From the NCBI GenBank assembly GCA_933228675.1, contig OW121742.1:108566940-108630939 (forward strand): DNA of 64,000 nt, read 5' to 3'. Shown here piece after piece: positions 24,135-37,935 of the stretch. Both the position numbers and the translations under genes were made by a program. Source of the DNA: Stomorhina lunata. Lineage: Eukaryota; Arthropoda; Insecta; Diptera; Rhiniidae. Position 1 is the first letter of the stretch; the number at the start of each line of letters is the position of its first letter. The notes beneath the pieces were generated by a model. That model had not been told where the DNA came from. It did not search any database and saw only the letters and a list, made by a program, of their open reading frames with translations.

Positions 24135-25135
24135 ACGACTTCCCTTGGTCAATTTTTCTACAGAAATGTCTGCCTTTGGTAAACTTTTCTATAGAAAAGT
24201 CTTAATTTGGTCAACTTTTCTATAGATAAGTCTTCCTTTTGTCAACTTTGCTATAGAAAAGTCTTCCTTTGGTCAACTGTTCTATAGAAAAGTCATCCTT
24301 TGGTCAACTTTTCTATAGAAAAGTCTTCTTTTGGTCATCTTTTCTATAGAAAAGTCTTCATTTGGTCAACTTTTCTATAGAAAAGTCTTCCTTTGGTCAA
24401 CTTTTCTATAGAAAAGTCTTCCTTTGGTCAACTTTTCTATAGAAAAGTCTTCCTTTGGTCAACTTTTCTATAGAAAAGACTTCCTTTGGTCAACTTTTCT
24501 ATAGAAAAGTCTTCCTTTGGTCAACTTTTCTATAGAAAAGTCTTCCTTTGGTCAACTTTTCTGTAGAAAAGTCTTCCTTTGGTCAACTTTTATATAGAGA
24601 AGTCTTCCTTTGGTCAACTTTTCTATAGAAAAGTCTTCCTTTGGTCAACTTTTCTGTAGAAAAGTCTTCCTTTGGTCAACTTTTATATAGAAAAGTCTTC
24701 CTTTGGTCAACTTTTCTATAGAAAAGTCTTCCTTTGGTCAACTTTTCTATAGAAAAGTCTTCCTTTGGTCAACTTTTCTATAGAAAAGTCTTCCTTTGGT
24801 CAACTTTTCTATAGAAAAGTCTTCCTTTGGTCAACTTTTCTTTAGAAAAGTCTTCCTTTGGTCAACTTTTCTATAGAAAAGTCTTCCTTTGGTCAACTTT
24901 TCTTAAGCAAAGTCTTCCTTTGGTCAACTTTTCTCTAGAAATGTCTTTCTTTGGTCGACTTTTGTATTCCTTTGGTCAACTTTTGTCTTCCTTTGGTCAA
25001 CTTTTCTATAGAAAAGTCTTACTTTGGTCAACTTTTCTATAGAAAAGTCTTTCTTCGGTCAACTTTTCAATATAAAATCTTCCTTTGGTCAACTTTTCTA
25101 TAGAAATGTTTTGCTTTGGTCAACTTTTCTCTAGA
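24135..25135 (+). repeat. 31 bp minisatellite (CTTTGGTCAACTTTTCTATAG type)
   Basis: About 32 head-to-tail copies of a 31 bp unit containing TTTGGTCAACTTTTCTATAG followed by AAAAGTCTTC. The palindrome TTTTCTATAGAAAA is present in nearly every unit. Outer units are degraded. The reverse complement of this same unit forms the array at 58.2-59.7 kb. Confidence 0.96.
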
Positions 25136-25159
25136 ATATAAAGTTTTCAGAACAGATGA

Positions 25160-25200
25160 TATATATCAAAAAAGTGATCACCCTGTATATTTCAATCATT
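25160..25200 (+). promoter_or_regulatory. Candidate core promoter of the nested gene
   Basis: TATATAT at 25160-25166 is followed about 30-38 bp later by TTCAATCATT, which has an initiator-like T-C-A. The pair sits ~105-110 bp before the predicted start codon and just after the minisatellite ends. Weak evidence in such A+T-rich DNA. Confidence 0.3.
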
Positions 25201-25303
25201 TGTCATTCTCTAGTCAATTTTTTGAACTAGCTAGTTTTTATATTCATTAATTTTCTTATTTTTACAAAAAAACTTCCTTTTATTTGATATTTGTTAATAA
25301 ACC

Positions 25304-25596
25304 ATGATTCGTCTTCTTAATAAGCTTTTGTGGCTTTTAGTTCTTTATTCGGTTGCTATTTGGGTGAGTGCGATATGTGTCGTTTTGTTTCTCGTCTCGT
25401 CTGTTTTAGAATTGCTTGTGCCGCCATTAAAAGTAAGTTAATAAAGTCCATGTGTATATCTACAATTTATTTCACCTGTGATGACTTTAATTTCTTTTAG
25501 ACTGTTTCGGAATATCTTTTATTAGGAATACAGTTTCCTTGCTACTGTGTCTTAGGAGTGCATGAACATCGTCCCATTTTCTCTTGGATAAAATAG
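25304..25596 (+). CDS. Nested two-exon gene for a 74-residue membrane peptide
   Basis: CDS is 25304-25432 joined to 25501-25596. The first exon starts AACCATGA, has a TAA two codons upstream in frame, and encodes 43 residues beginning MIRLLNKLLWLLVLYSVAIW. It ends in the strong donor AAA|GTAAGT. The 68 bp intron is a typical fly length and ends TTAATTTCTTTTAG. The second exon stays in frame for 31 residues (TVSEYLLLGIQFPCYCVLG, then HEHRPIFSWIK) before TAG. AATAAA follows 41 bp later. Residues ~8-40 form a long hydrophobic stretch (signal anchor or transmembrane) and residues ~47-60 a second, shorter one, so an integral membrane or secreted micropeptide is likely. I recognise no family. GT at 25363 (GG|GTGAGT) is an alternative donor. 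The codons are less A+T-rich than the flanks, which are satellites on both sides. Confidence 0.62.
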
Positions 25597-25636
25597 ATTA
25601 TGACATAGCACAAAATTTGAGAAATTTACTTTTTTC

Positions 25637-25642
25637 AATAAA
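25637..25642 (+). terminator. AATAAA polyadenylation signal of the nested gene
   Basis: Canonical AATAAA 41 bp after the TAG at 25594-25596. AATAAA is frequent by chance in A+T-rich DNA, so its value is mainly positional. Confidence 0.45.
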
Positions 25643-25859
25643 TCTCCAATATTTGGAAATATTTTAATTTTAAGAAATTTTATTTTTTGGAAATTTTTTA
25701 TACAATCTTGGTTAAGTTCTTGGTTTAGTTGTAGGTTCTGTTCAATGATCACTGTAGGTTCAATTCTTGGTTCGGTTATAGCTTAAATTCTAGCTTCAGT
25801 TCTAGTTCAAGTCTAATACGGCTCAATTTAAATTATTTATTGATTTTGTTATTTTTTGC

Positions 25860-28800
25860 TTCATTTTACATTTGAGCGCTTTTTTAAAATCTTAATATTT
25901 TTTATATTTTGTTAAATCTTATATAAAATTTGTATCTTTTTTTGTTAACTTTTAGCGATATAATTGGCCATTTGGAACTTTATGATTTGAAATATATAAA
26001 TTGTGCCATATTAATCGTTTTTTTAATTAGGTGCTTTTTTAAATATATAACTTTTTGCTTATTTAATTAAATTTCACTTTATTATTTTGAAAATTTTGTT
26101 CACACTTTAATTATTTTTTATATTCGAATGAAATTTTGCCTTTTATTTAGCATTTTTTTATTTTGGCGCTTTTCTTATCCTGTTAAATTTTGTCATTTAT
26201 TGGACTTTTTTTTTTGTAAATATTTATGGGCTTTAGTTTTAACTCAAAACTTTTTGAAGTTTTTTCAAGGTTTTGCTAAATCTTTTTGGTTATAATAATA
26301 ATTATCATTTTGGCGTTTTTGTTTCAATGGATGTTTTTTACTTTATTTTTTATTTTTTGATAATAAGTTTTAATTTGATGTATAAAACTTTTTTATATAT
26401 GACATTTTGTTAGTAGAATTGTTTTAGGTTAGGCGGTTTTTATTCTAGCGCTTTTTCAAATATATTCCTTTTTTTAATGAGAATTCGTTAAATTTCCATT
26501 ATTTTTGCTGAAAATAGTTGTTAGGAATGAAATATTTTCCTTAAAATAGAATTTCTTATTTTGGTGCTTTTTGAAATTTCACTGATTTTTTGTTATTTTG
26601 TATAGTTTTTTGATATTGATGTCATCTTGTGACTTTGTTTATGACTTTTTGGGGTTATTGTTGCTATTTTAAAATTATTAGTCTTTTGCTTTTTAGAAGT
26701 TATAATAATTCACATTTTGGCGCTTTTTTTTAATTACTATTTTTGGTATTTTTTTTTTAATTTTTGAAAACTATTTTTAATTTAATATAACATAAAAGCC
26801 CATTTGTTATTTAAAGTCATTCATTTTCCTAAAAACAACGTTTTTTTTTCTAACGCTTTTTTAAAATTTTTTAGTTTTTTGTTATTTTCTTGAAATTTTT
26901 AAGAAGTTTTTTAGAGAGGTTTTAGTTGATATTTGTTTACTTGTTGTAGGAATGAACAAATTTATTTTAAATAGCTTTTGAAATTTTAGTGCTTTTAGTT
27001 AATTAACTGATTTTTTTTTTAATTTTAGAAATTGTTTTGGATAAGAATGTATTTAAAAAATTGTATAAGAAGTTTCTTTAAAATTAAATAACATTTTTTG
27101 GGTATAGACTGGCGGAAAAGGTCGTTTTTATTTTGACGTTTTTTTTTTAATTTTGATAATTATAATATTTTGATAACTTTTCGAACATGAATTTTATTTT
27201 TTTTAGCTAAATACTCGATTATTTTGTCGCATTTTACCACGAATTTTGCTGAATAAAGTTTGTTTTTATTTTGACGCTTTTTTTAATTTTGATGATTATA
27301 ATATTTTGGTAACTTTTCGAACTCGAATTTTAATTATTAGCTAAATACTCGATCATTTTGTCATATTTTAACACGAATTTTGGTAAATAAAGCATTTTTA
27401 ATATTGGCGTTTTTTTTTTAATTTTGATAATTATAATATTTTGGTAACTTTTCGAACTCGAATTTAAATTATTAGCTAAATACTCGATCATTTTGTCATA
27501 TTATAACACGAATTTTGGTAAATAAAGCGTTTTTATATTGGCGTTTTTTTTAATTTTGATAAATATAATATTTTGGTATATTTTCAAACTTGAGTTTTAA
27601 TTATTAGTTAAATACTTGATCATTTTGTCATATTATATTACGAATTTTGGTAAATAAATTATATTTTTATATTGGCGTTTTTTTAAATTTTGATAATTAT
27701 AATATTTTGGTAACTTTTCGAACTCGAATTTTAATTATTACCTAAATACTCGGATCATTTTGTCATATTACATCACGAATTTTGGTAAATAAAGCTTTTT
27801 TTATTTTGACGCTTTTTTTTAATTTTGATAATTATAATATTTTGGTAACTTTTCGAACTCGAATTTTAATTATTACCTAAATACTCGGATCATTTTGTCA
27901 TATTACATCACGAATTTTGGTAAATAAAGCTTTTTTTATTTTGACGCTTTTTTTTAATTTTGATAATTATAATATTTTGGTAACTTTTCGAACTCGAATT
28001 TTAATTATTACCTAAATACTCGGATCATTTTGTCATATTACATCACGAATTTTGGTAAATAAAGCTTTTTTTATTTTGACGCTTTTTTTTTAATTTTGAT
28101 AATTATAATATTTTGGTAACTTTTCGAACTCGAATTTTAATTATTACCTAAATACTCGGATCATTCTGTCATATTACATCACGAATTTTGGTAAATAAAG
28201 CTTTTTTTATTTTGACGTTTTTTTATAATTTTAATAATTATAACATTTTGATAACTTTTCGAACATGAATTTTATTTTTTAGCTAAATACTCGATTATTT
28301 TGTTATATTTTACCACGAATTTTGCTGAATAAAGTTTGTTTTTATTTTGACGCTTTTTTTAATTTTGATGATTATAATATTTTGGTAACTTTTCGAACTC
28401 GAATTTTAATTATTACCTAAATACTCGGATCATTTTGTCATATTACATCACGAATTTTGGTATATAAAGCTTTTTTTATTTTGACGCTTTTTTTTAATTT
28501 TGATAATTATAATATTTTGGTAACTTTTCGAACTCGAATTTTAATTATTAGCTAAATACTCGATCATTTTGTCATATTTTAACACGAATTTTGGTAAATA
28601 AAGCATTTTTAATATTGGCGTTTTTTTTAATTTTGATAAATATAATATTTTGGTAACTTTTCGAACTCGAATTTTAATTATTAGCTAAATACTCGATCAT
28701 TTTGTCATATTATAACACGAATTTTGGTAAATAAAGCGTTTTTTATATTGGCGTTTTTTTTTTAATTTTGACAATTATAATATTTTGGTAACTTTTCGAA

Positions 28801-30000
28801 CTTGAATTTTAATTATTAGCTAAATACTTGATCATTTTGTCATACTATATCACAAATTTTGGTAAATAAAGCGTTTTTTATATTGGCGTTTTTTTTAATT
28901 TTGACAATTATAATATTTTGGTAACTTTTCGAACTCGAGTTTTAATAATTACCTAAATACTCGATCATTTTGTCATATTACATCACGAATTTTGGTAAAT
29001 AAAGCGTTTTTTATATTGGCGTTTTTTTTTTTAATTTTGATAAATATAATATTTTGGTAACTTTTCGAACTTAAATTTTAATTATTAGCTAAATACTTGA
29101 TCATTTTGTCATACTATATCACGAATTTTGGTAAATAAAGCGTTTTTTATATTGGCGTTTTTTTTTTTAATTTTGACAATTATAATATTTTGGTAACTTT
29201 TCGAACTCGAATTTTAATTATTAGCTAAATACTCGATCATTTTGTCATATTATAACACGAATTTTGGTAAATAAAGCGTTTTTGTATTGGCGTTTTTTTA
29301 AATTTTGATAATTATAATATTTTGGTAACTTTTCGAACTCGAATTTTAATTATTAGCTAAATACTCGATCATTTTGTCATATTTTAACACGAATTTTGGT
29401 AAATAAAGCATTTTTAATATTGGCGTTTTTTTTTAATTTTGATAATTATAATATTTTGGTAACTTTTCGAACTCGAATTTAAATTATTAGCTAAATACTC
29501 GATCATTTTGTCATATTATAGCACGAATTTTGGTAAATAAAGCGTTTTTATATTGGCGTTTTTTTTTAATTTTGATAAATATAATATTTTGGTAACTTTT
29601 CGAACTCGTATTTTAATTATTAACTAAATACTTGATCATTTTGTCATATTATATAACGAATTTTGGTAAATAAAGCGTTTTTTTATATTGGCGCTTTTTT
29701 TAATTTTGAGAATTATAATATTTTGGTAACTTTTCGAACTCGAATTTTAATTATTAGCTAAATACTCGATCATTTTGTCATATTATATCACGAATTTTGG
29801 TGAATAAAGCGTTTTTAATGTTGGCGTTTTTTTTAATGTAGTAAATTGTGATATTTTAAAAACTTTTAGAAGTTGAATTTATATTTTTTTGCAAAATTTT
29901 TAATCTTTTGACATATCAAGACATAAATTGTGGTACATTTAGCGTTTTTTATTCTGGCGCTTTTTCGATTTTTCTTAATTTTTTTCATATTTTTAAGAAA
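25860..30000 (-). repeat. GGCGTTTTTTTTAATTTTGA array, reverse arm
   Basis: From 25860 to ~27100 the units are diverged, marked by TTTTGGCGCTTTTT. From ~27120 to 29830 there are about 20 well-conserved copies of a ~135 bp unit with ATATTGGCGTTTTTTTTAAT, ATATTTTGGTAACTTTTCGA and TTAGCTAAATACTCGATCAT. A four-copy block near 27780-28200 carries a shared variant (ACTCGGATCAT), pointing to recent local duplication. The GGCG core with T-rich flank is complementary to the GCGCTAAAA/GCGCCAAAA cores of the arrays on either side. Confidence 0.92.
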
Positions 30001-30599
30001 TTGTGACAGATTTTCGTGTAATGAGTAAACAATTTTTTTCTTTTGCTGAATATGGCAAATATTTGTTTTCTATTGTTTTCGCTTTAGCCTTCATCTTTTT
30101 AAATTTTACAAATTTTCCCATCAATTATTTTATTTCAAAAGAAAATAAATCTTTTAAAACCACCAACAAATCACTGGCTTCTTCTCGAGAAAACTTGAAA
30201 ACTATAAAAATCATCAGATAACATTATTTAACTTTATTTCACATCATGTGAAAAATGAAAAACGCATTTATTTCGAGACAATTACAAATCTGCGGTTTTA
30301 TTGTTATTGTGCAAACAAAACGGCGAAAAGATAATTAAGATAAAACAAAAGAAAAGGCATTAAAGTTTACACTTACACTTTGTGAAATGCAAAAATAAAA
30401 GTGCAGTTAAGACCGAAACAACGTTATCAGAGCTGAAATGATTAAAATCTTAGGGAAAATCACAGAAACAAAAGAAAAAGCGCTTAAATTGAAAGGGATA
30501 TAATGACAATGAATGTTAGAAGCCATAGAAGATGTGCAGTAAAATAACAGTTAAGAGTCAGGAAATAAGGTTAGAAAATAAAGAAAACTTGTTAAGTTA
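30001..30599. other. Spacer between opposed GCGC arrays
   Basis: Non-repetitive. A 72-codon frame at 30003-30221 has one hydrophobic segment but no start context, splice or similarity support, and T-rich DNA favours such frames by chance. Nothing else was recognised. Confidence 0.35.
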
Positions 30600-33200
30600 T
30601 AGAAATTTTAAAATTGATGAATAAAAAAAGCTCTAAAGCTTTTACATAAAAAAACGCTGAAATATAAAAATGTACTAAACTTATTTTTTTTAATAAAAAA
30701 AAGCTGAAAAAATCACGAAAATAACCATAGAAATGGTTTAAAGTTTATTTAAAAGCTTAAAATGGCAAAAAGCGTCAAAATTTAAAAAAACGCTTAAATC
30801 ATTTTTAGCAAACGTTTGAAGAAACTAACGAAAATAACCAGAGAAATAGTTTAAAGTTTATTTAAAAGCTTAAAATGGCTAAAACCGTCAAAAATTTTAA
30901 AAAACGCTTGAATCATTTTTAGCAAAAATTCTTAAGTTATCACAAAACTACTATAAAATAAAACTATATTTGTTTTAAAACTATTCAAATTTTCAAAAAT
31001 CCCAAAAAGAAACCTAAAAAACGTTAAAACAAAAAAAGCACTAATATGAATTATATAGAAAAAATTTGTTATTGGATAAATATCTCTTAAAAAAATTAAT
31101 AGAAATTAAAAATTTAACGAAAAAAGTTAGAACAAAACCAAAAAAAAATTGAAGCTGAAAAAAGCACTAAAATGAATTATGGACAAAAATTAGATAGTGA
31201 AATATAAAACTATACAATTATGACTAAAATTGAAAAATGTAAATCAAACAAGTTGAAAAAATAACAAAAAAAAAAAAACGTCTTATTCAAAAAGCACTAA
31301 AACGGACTATAAACAAAAATCAGTTATTGCGATACATATCTATAAAAATTACAATCAAAATTAAAAGTTTAATTGAAAGCAACTCACGAAAAATAAAAAA
31401 TAACTAAAAAGAAATATAAGAAAATGACTACTTAAAAAAGCGCCAAAATAAAAAAATAAAATGAGAGAAAATTTTTTAGTTATTTAAATAAATCCTTCCA
31501 ATGTTATTCAAAATCAACAAAAATTAAGTCAAAAAACTTGAAAATTTAAAAAGCGCCAAAATGAATTTTCTTAAAAAAGTGTTTTAATTTTATTAAAATT
31601 TTTTAATAATAATAATAATAGTTTCCCAAAACAATAAAGAAAAACTTCCAAAATTTAATAGTACTTTAAGATATATTACAAAAAAACCTCAATATAAAAA
31701 AGCGCTAAAATAAATTGTGTAAAAATTAGCATTTATTTAAGCAGATCTTACAGGTATTACTTAAAAACAAAAAAAATCTGATAAAAACAACTCAAAAAGC
31801 AAACTAAAACCACCAAAAATAAAAAGCGCCAAAATAAATTTTCTTAAAAAATATTTTTAATTTATAAAAATTGCTAAAAATGATAATAATTTTATAAAAC
31901 AATAAAAAAATTTAGAAAATTTTTTTAACATTAAACAAAAATAATAAAAAACATCAATATAAAAAAAGCGCAAATCTTACAAATATTATTTAAAAACTAC
32001 AAAAAAATCAAGTAGAAAACTTAAAAAACAAAGTAAAACCATCCAAATTAAAAAGCGCCAAAATTAATTTTCCTAAAAAATGTTTTAATTTTAATAAAAT
32101 TGTTGAAATATTATTATAATTTTGCAAAACAATAGAGAAAAATTTCAAAATTTTTTAAAATTTCATAATTTTTTTTTAAATTTTACAAAAAAACGTCAAT
32201 TTAAAAAAACGCCAAACCAAACAAATGTGAAAAATTATATTTTTTTTAAGTAAATCCTACAATTATTATTTAAGAACAACAGAAATATTTTTAAAACCTC
32301 AAAAAATAACAATAAAACCAAAATTAAAAAGCGCCAAAATGAATTTTCTTACAAAAATTTTTAATTTTATAGAAATTTCTAAAAAATTATAATTATTTTG
32401 TAAAACAATAACGAAAAATTTGAAAAGTTTCATAAAATTAAAAAAAATACTTTAAAAAAACGTCAATTTAATAAAAGCGCTAAAAACAAATGTGAAGAAA
32501 TTTGCATTTATTTAAGCAAATCCTACAAGTTTTTTTTTTCATAAACAACAAAAATCTGGTAAAAAGTTCAAAAAACAAAGTAAAATTATAAAAATTAAAA
32601 AGCGCCAAAATGAATTTTCTTAAAAAAGTTTTAATTTTAAAAAAATTGTTTAGAAATAATAATAATTTTGCAAAACAATAAAGAAAACTTTCAAACATTT
32701 TAAAAAATATTACAAAAAAACGTCAACATAAAAAAAAGCGCTAAAACCAAATGTGAAAAAATTGCATTTATCTAAGGAAATTCTTTAAGTATTATTCAAA
32801 AGCAACAAAAATCTGGTAAAAAAAAAAACTCAAAAAGATTTAAAAAACAAAATAAACAATCAAAATTAAAAAGCGCTAAAATTAATTTTCTTCGAAAGTG
32901 TTTTAATTTTTTTTTAATTGTTTAAAATAGTAATAATTTTGCAAAACAATAAAGAAAAATTTAAAAAAGTTTATAAAAGTAAAAAAATATAGCAAAAAAC
33001 GTCAATATAAAAAAGCGCCAAATTAAAAAATTAAAAAAAAAATTACAATTTTTAGTGAAATACCTTTAAATATAATTAAAAACAACAAAAATCAAGTAAA
33101 AAAACCTCAAAATTTAATAAAAACCTTCTAAGTAAAAAAGCACCAAAATGAATTTTCTTTAAAAGAAATTAGAATTTTGTAAAAAATACTCAAAAATCAT
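30600..33200 (+). repeat. AAAAAGCGCCAAAATGAATT array, second forward arm
   Basis: Diverged units of roughly 120-300 bp, each with AAAAAGCGCCAAAATGAATT or a variant, often paired with AAAAAACGTCAATATAAAAA and TAATAATTTTGCAAAACAAT. Orientation equals that of the 21.6-24.1 kb array and opposes the 25.9-30 kb array. Confidence 0.85.
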
Positions 33201-34184
33201 AATAATTTTGCAAAACTATAAAGAAAAATCTTTTAAAATTTATAAAATCACATTTATACAATTATTTGACTAAACATTTTAGAAATTTTGTTTCTGTTTC
33301 CTTAACTTAATTAAACACCATTAACTATATATAAAGAGCTTTCATCAGCCCACACTACCGCTTTAAATTAATGTAGCGTGACAGCAGATTAGCAAGTGCT
33401 GAAAATTACTTGTACACAAGTATTTACAAAAAAAAAAAAAAAAAAATCTCAAACCAACTCAAATTAAATAAATTATTTTGTTATTTCAAATTGTTTTCGT
33501 TAAGTTTTGCTAAAGCAAAAAAGAAAGAAAGTGTAACTAATGAAATTTAATTTTATTTGTTTAAGAAAAAAAACTTGTTAAACAAAAAAAAAGTATTAAA
33601 ACTTGTAAAGTATCAGATTGCGGTAAAGAAAGATAAGAAAATATTTAATATAATCTTATCTGAAAATTGATAACATCAAAAGAATTACTCAAGAAATATA
33701 ATGGAATTTTCTGTATGCACAAAAATTTCTAATATTTTTATTAAAAATTTAAATAAAATTTTTTTAATTTTCTCAAATTTTACTTTTTTTATTTTTACTT
33801 TATTTTACAACCTTTTTATGCATTTTCCACATTTAAATATTTTATGTGTTTTTTTAACCACATTTTTTGTGTGACAAATTTTCCATTTAAAATTTCATTA
33901 GGTTTTAAAGTTATCCAAGTAATTATGGGGTAAATTACATAAATCAACAAAATTATCAAAACACTTAAAGTTAAAAATGGTCAAAAAATGAAAAAACTCG
34001 TACATGACCAGACATGAGATAAAAGTAACGAAAATAGACAAAAAACATAAATTTATATAAATTGCATAATAAAAACATTTAAACATAGTAAATGTTAGAT
34101 GTAATTTATTAAGATTTTCATTTTAGAGCTTTTTATCATTTTAGTGCTTTTTTATTTTATAGGCAAAAATTTGCCTTAGACTAA
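33201..34184. other. Spacer with a strong TATA-like box
   Basis: Contains CTATATATAAAG at 33325-33336 followed by a GC-richer stretch (CAGCCCACACTACCGC, then GTAGCGTGACAGCAG) and an A-run. It resembles a core promoter, but no open frame or RNA gene could be identified downstream. The rest is A+T-rich without features. Confidence 0.3.
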
Positions 34185-37100
34185 GATAAAGTTTAATTTA
34201 CAGACTAAGATTTTGACTACTATAAAGACTAGGACATAGACTAAGACATACCTTAAGACATAGACTAAGGCATAGAATAAGACATAGACTAAGACATAGA
34301 CTAAGACATAGACTAAGACATAGACTAAGACATAGACTAAGACATAGACTAAGACATAGACTAAGACATAGACTAAGACATAGACTAAGACATAGACTAA
34401 GACATAGACTAAGACATAGACTAAGACAAAGACTAAGACATAGACTAAGACATAGACTAAGACATAGACTAAGACATAGACCAAGACATAGACCAAGACA
34501 TAGACTAAGACATAGACTAAGACATAGACTAAGACATAGACTAAGACATAGACTAGGACATAGACTAAGACATGGAATAAGACATAGACTAAGACATAGA
34601 CTAGGACATAGACTAAGACATAGACTAAGACTAAGACATAGACTAAGACATAGACTAAGACATAGACTAAGACATAGACTAAGACATAGACTAAGACATA
34701 GACTAAGACATAGACTAAGGCATAGACTAAGACATAGACTAAGACATAGACTAAGACATAGACTAAGACATAGACTAAGACATAGACTAAGACATAGACT
34801 AAGACATAGACTAAGACATAGACTAAGACATAGACTAAGACATAGACTAAGACATAGACTAAGACATAGACTAAGACATAGACTAAGACATAGACTAAGA
34901 CATAGACTAAGACATAAACTAAGACATAGACTAAGACATCGACTAAGTCATAGACTAAGACATAGACTAAGACATAGACTAAGACATAGACTAAGATATA
35001 GACTAAGACATAGACTAAGACATAGACTAAGATATAGACTAAGCCATAGACTAAGATATAGACTAAGACATAGACTAAGACATAGACTAAGACATAGACT
35101 AAGACATAGACTAAGACATAGACTAAGACATAGACTAAGACATAGACTAAGACATAGACTAAGACATAGACTAAGACATAGACTAAGACATATACTAAGA
35201 CATGGACTAAGACATAGACTAAGACATAGACTAAGACATAGACTAAGACATAGACTAAGATATAGACTAAGCCATAGACTAAGATATAGACTAAGACATA
35301 GACTAAGACATAGACTAAGACATAGACTAAGACATAGACTAAGACATAGACTAAGACATAGACTAAGACATAGACTAAGACATAGACTAAGACATAGACT
35401 AAGACATAGACTAAGACATAGACTAAGACATAGACTAAGACATAGACTAAGACATAGACTAAGACATAGACTAAGACATAGACTAAGACATAGACTAAGA
35501 CATAGACTAAGACATAGACTAAGACATAGACTAAGACATAGACTAAGACATAGACTAAGACATAGACTAAGACATAGACTAAGACATAGACTAAGACATA
35601 GACTAAGACATAGACTAAGACATAGACTAAGACATAGACTAAGACATAGACTAAGACATAGACTAAGACATAGACTAAGACATAGACTAAGACATAGACT
35701 AAGACATAGACTAAGACATAGACTAAGACATAGACTAAGACATAGACTAAGACATAGACTAAGACATAGACTAAGACATAGACTAAGACATAGACTAAGA
35801 CATAGACTAAGACATAGACTAAGACATAGACTAAGACATAGACTAAGACATAGACTAAGTCATAGACTAAGAAATAGACTAAGACATAGACTAAGACATA
35901 GACTAAGACATAGACTAAGACATAGACTAAGACATAGACTAAGACATAGACTAAGACATAGACTAAGACATAGACTAAGACATAGACTAAGACATAGACT
36001 AAGACATAGACTAAGACATAGACTAAGACATAGACTAAGACATAGACTAAGACATAGACTAAGACATAGACTAAGACATAGACTAAGACATGGAATAAGA
36101 CATAGACTAAGTCATAGACTAAGTCATAGACTAAGACATAGACTAAGACATAGACTAAGACATAGACTAAGACATAGACTAAGACATAGACTAAGACATA
36201 GACTAAGACATAGACTAAGTCATAGACTAAGACGTAGACTAAGACATAGACTAAGACATAGACTAAGACATAGACTAAGACATAGACTAAGACATAGACT
36301 AAGACATAGACTAAGACGTAGACTAAGACATAGACTAAGACATAGACTAAGACATAGACTAAGACATAGACTAAGACATAGACTAAGACATAGACTAAGA
36401 CATAGACTAAGACATAGACTAAGTCATAGACTAAGACATAGACTAAGACATAGACTAAGACATAGACTAAGACATAGACTAAGACATAGACTAAGACATA
36501 GACTAAGACATAGACTAAGACATAGACTAAGACATAGACTAAGACATAGACTAAGACATAGACTAAGACATAGACTAAGACATAGACTAAGACATAGACT
36601 AAGACATAGACTAAGACATAGACTAAGACATAGACTAAGACATAGACTAAGACATAGACTAAGACATAGACTAAGACATAGACTAAGACATAGACTAAGA
36701 CATAGACTAAGACATAGACTATGACATAGACTAAGACATAGACTAAGACATAGACTAAGTCATAGACTAAGACATAGACTAAGACATAGACTATGACATA
36801 GACTAAGACATAGAGTAAGATACAGACTAAGACATAGACTAAGACATAGACTAAGACATAGACTAAGACATAGACTAAGACATAGACTAAGACATAGACT
36901 AAGTCATAGACTAAGACATAGACTAAGACATAGACTAAGACATAGACTAAGACATAGACTAAGACATAGACTAAGACATAGACTAAGACATAGACTAAGA
37001 CATAGACTAAGACATAGACTAAGACATAGACTAAGACATAGACTAAGACATAGACTAAGTCATAGACTAAGACATAGACTAAGACATAGACTAAGACATA

Positions 37101-37935
37101 GACTAAGACATAGACTAAGACATAGACTAAGACATAGACTAAGACATAGACTAAGACATAGACTAAGACATAGACTAAGACATAGACTAAGACATAGACT
37201 AAGACATAGACTAAGACATAGACTAAGACATAGACTAAGACATAGACTAAGACATAGACTAAGACATAGACTAAGACATAGACTAAGACATAGACTAAGA
37301 CATAGACTAAGACATAGACTAAGACATAGACTAAGACATAGACTAAGACATAGACTAAGACATAGACTAAGACATAGACTAAGACATAGACTAAGTCATA
37401 GACTAAGACATAGACTAAGACATAGACTAAGACATAGACTAAGACATAGACTAAGACATAGACTAAGACATAGACTAAGACATAGACTAAGACATAGACT
37501 AAGACATAGACTAAGACATAGACTAAGACATAGACTAAGACATAGACTAAGACATAGACTAAGACATAGACTAAGACATAGACTAAGTCATAGACTAAGA
37601 CATAGACTAAGACATAGACTAAGACATAGACTAAGACATAGACTAAGACATAGACTAAGACATAGACTAAGACATAGACTAAGACATAGACTAAGACATA
37701 GACTAAGACATAGACTAAGACATAGACTAAGACATAGACTAAGACATAGACTAAGACATAGACTAAGACATAGACTAAGACATAGACTAAGACATAGACT
37801 AAGACATAGACTAAGACATAGACTAAGACATAGACTAAGACATAGACTAAGACATAGACTAAGACATAGACTAAGACCTAGACTAAGACATAGACTATGT
37901 CATAGACATAGACTATGTCATAGACATGGGCTATG
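34185..37935 (+). repeat. 12 bp satellite ACATAGACTAAG, forward arm
   Basis: Roughly 310 head-to-tail copies of ACATAGACTAAG, extremely homogeneous across 3.7 kb, with scattered single-base variants. The variant trio GATATAG...GCCATAG...GATATAG occurs near 35034 and again 228 bp (19 units) later, showing block duplication. The minus strand is stop-free over long distances only because 12 is a multiple of three. No protein is implied. Confidence 0.98.

Noticed and set aside
24827..25042. Frames of ~70 codons in the 31 bp arrays (also 58533-58797, minus strand)
   Set aside because: Translations of the minisatellite only, differing between adjacent frames with unit slippage. No gene features.
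25304..25432. Alternative first exon of the host gene spliced to exon D
   Set aside because: Phase 0 would permit it, but a much nearer acceptor 68 bp downstream gives an in-frame terminal exon with stop and AATAAA, so a nested gene is simpler. Not fully excluded.
30003..30221. 72-codon frame with a hydrophobic segment
   Set aside because: T-rich composition explains the hydrophobic run; no splice or start support.
34176..34496. 106-codon minus-strand Val-Tyr-Val-Leu repeat frame
   Set aside because: Same cause as above, in the forward 12 bp array.
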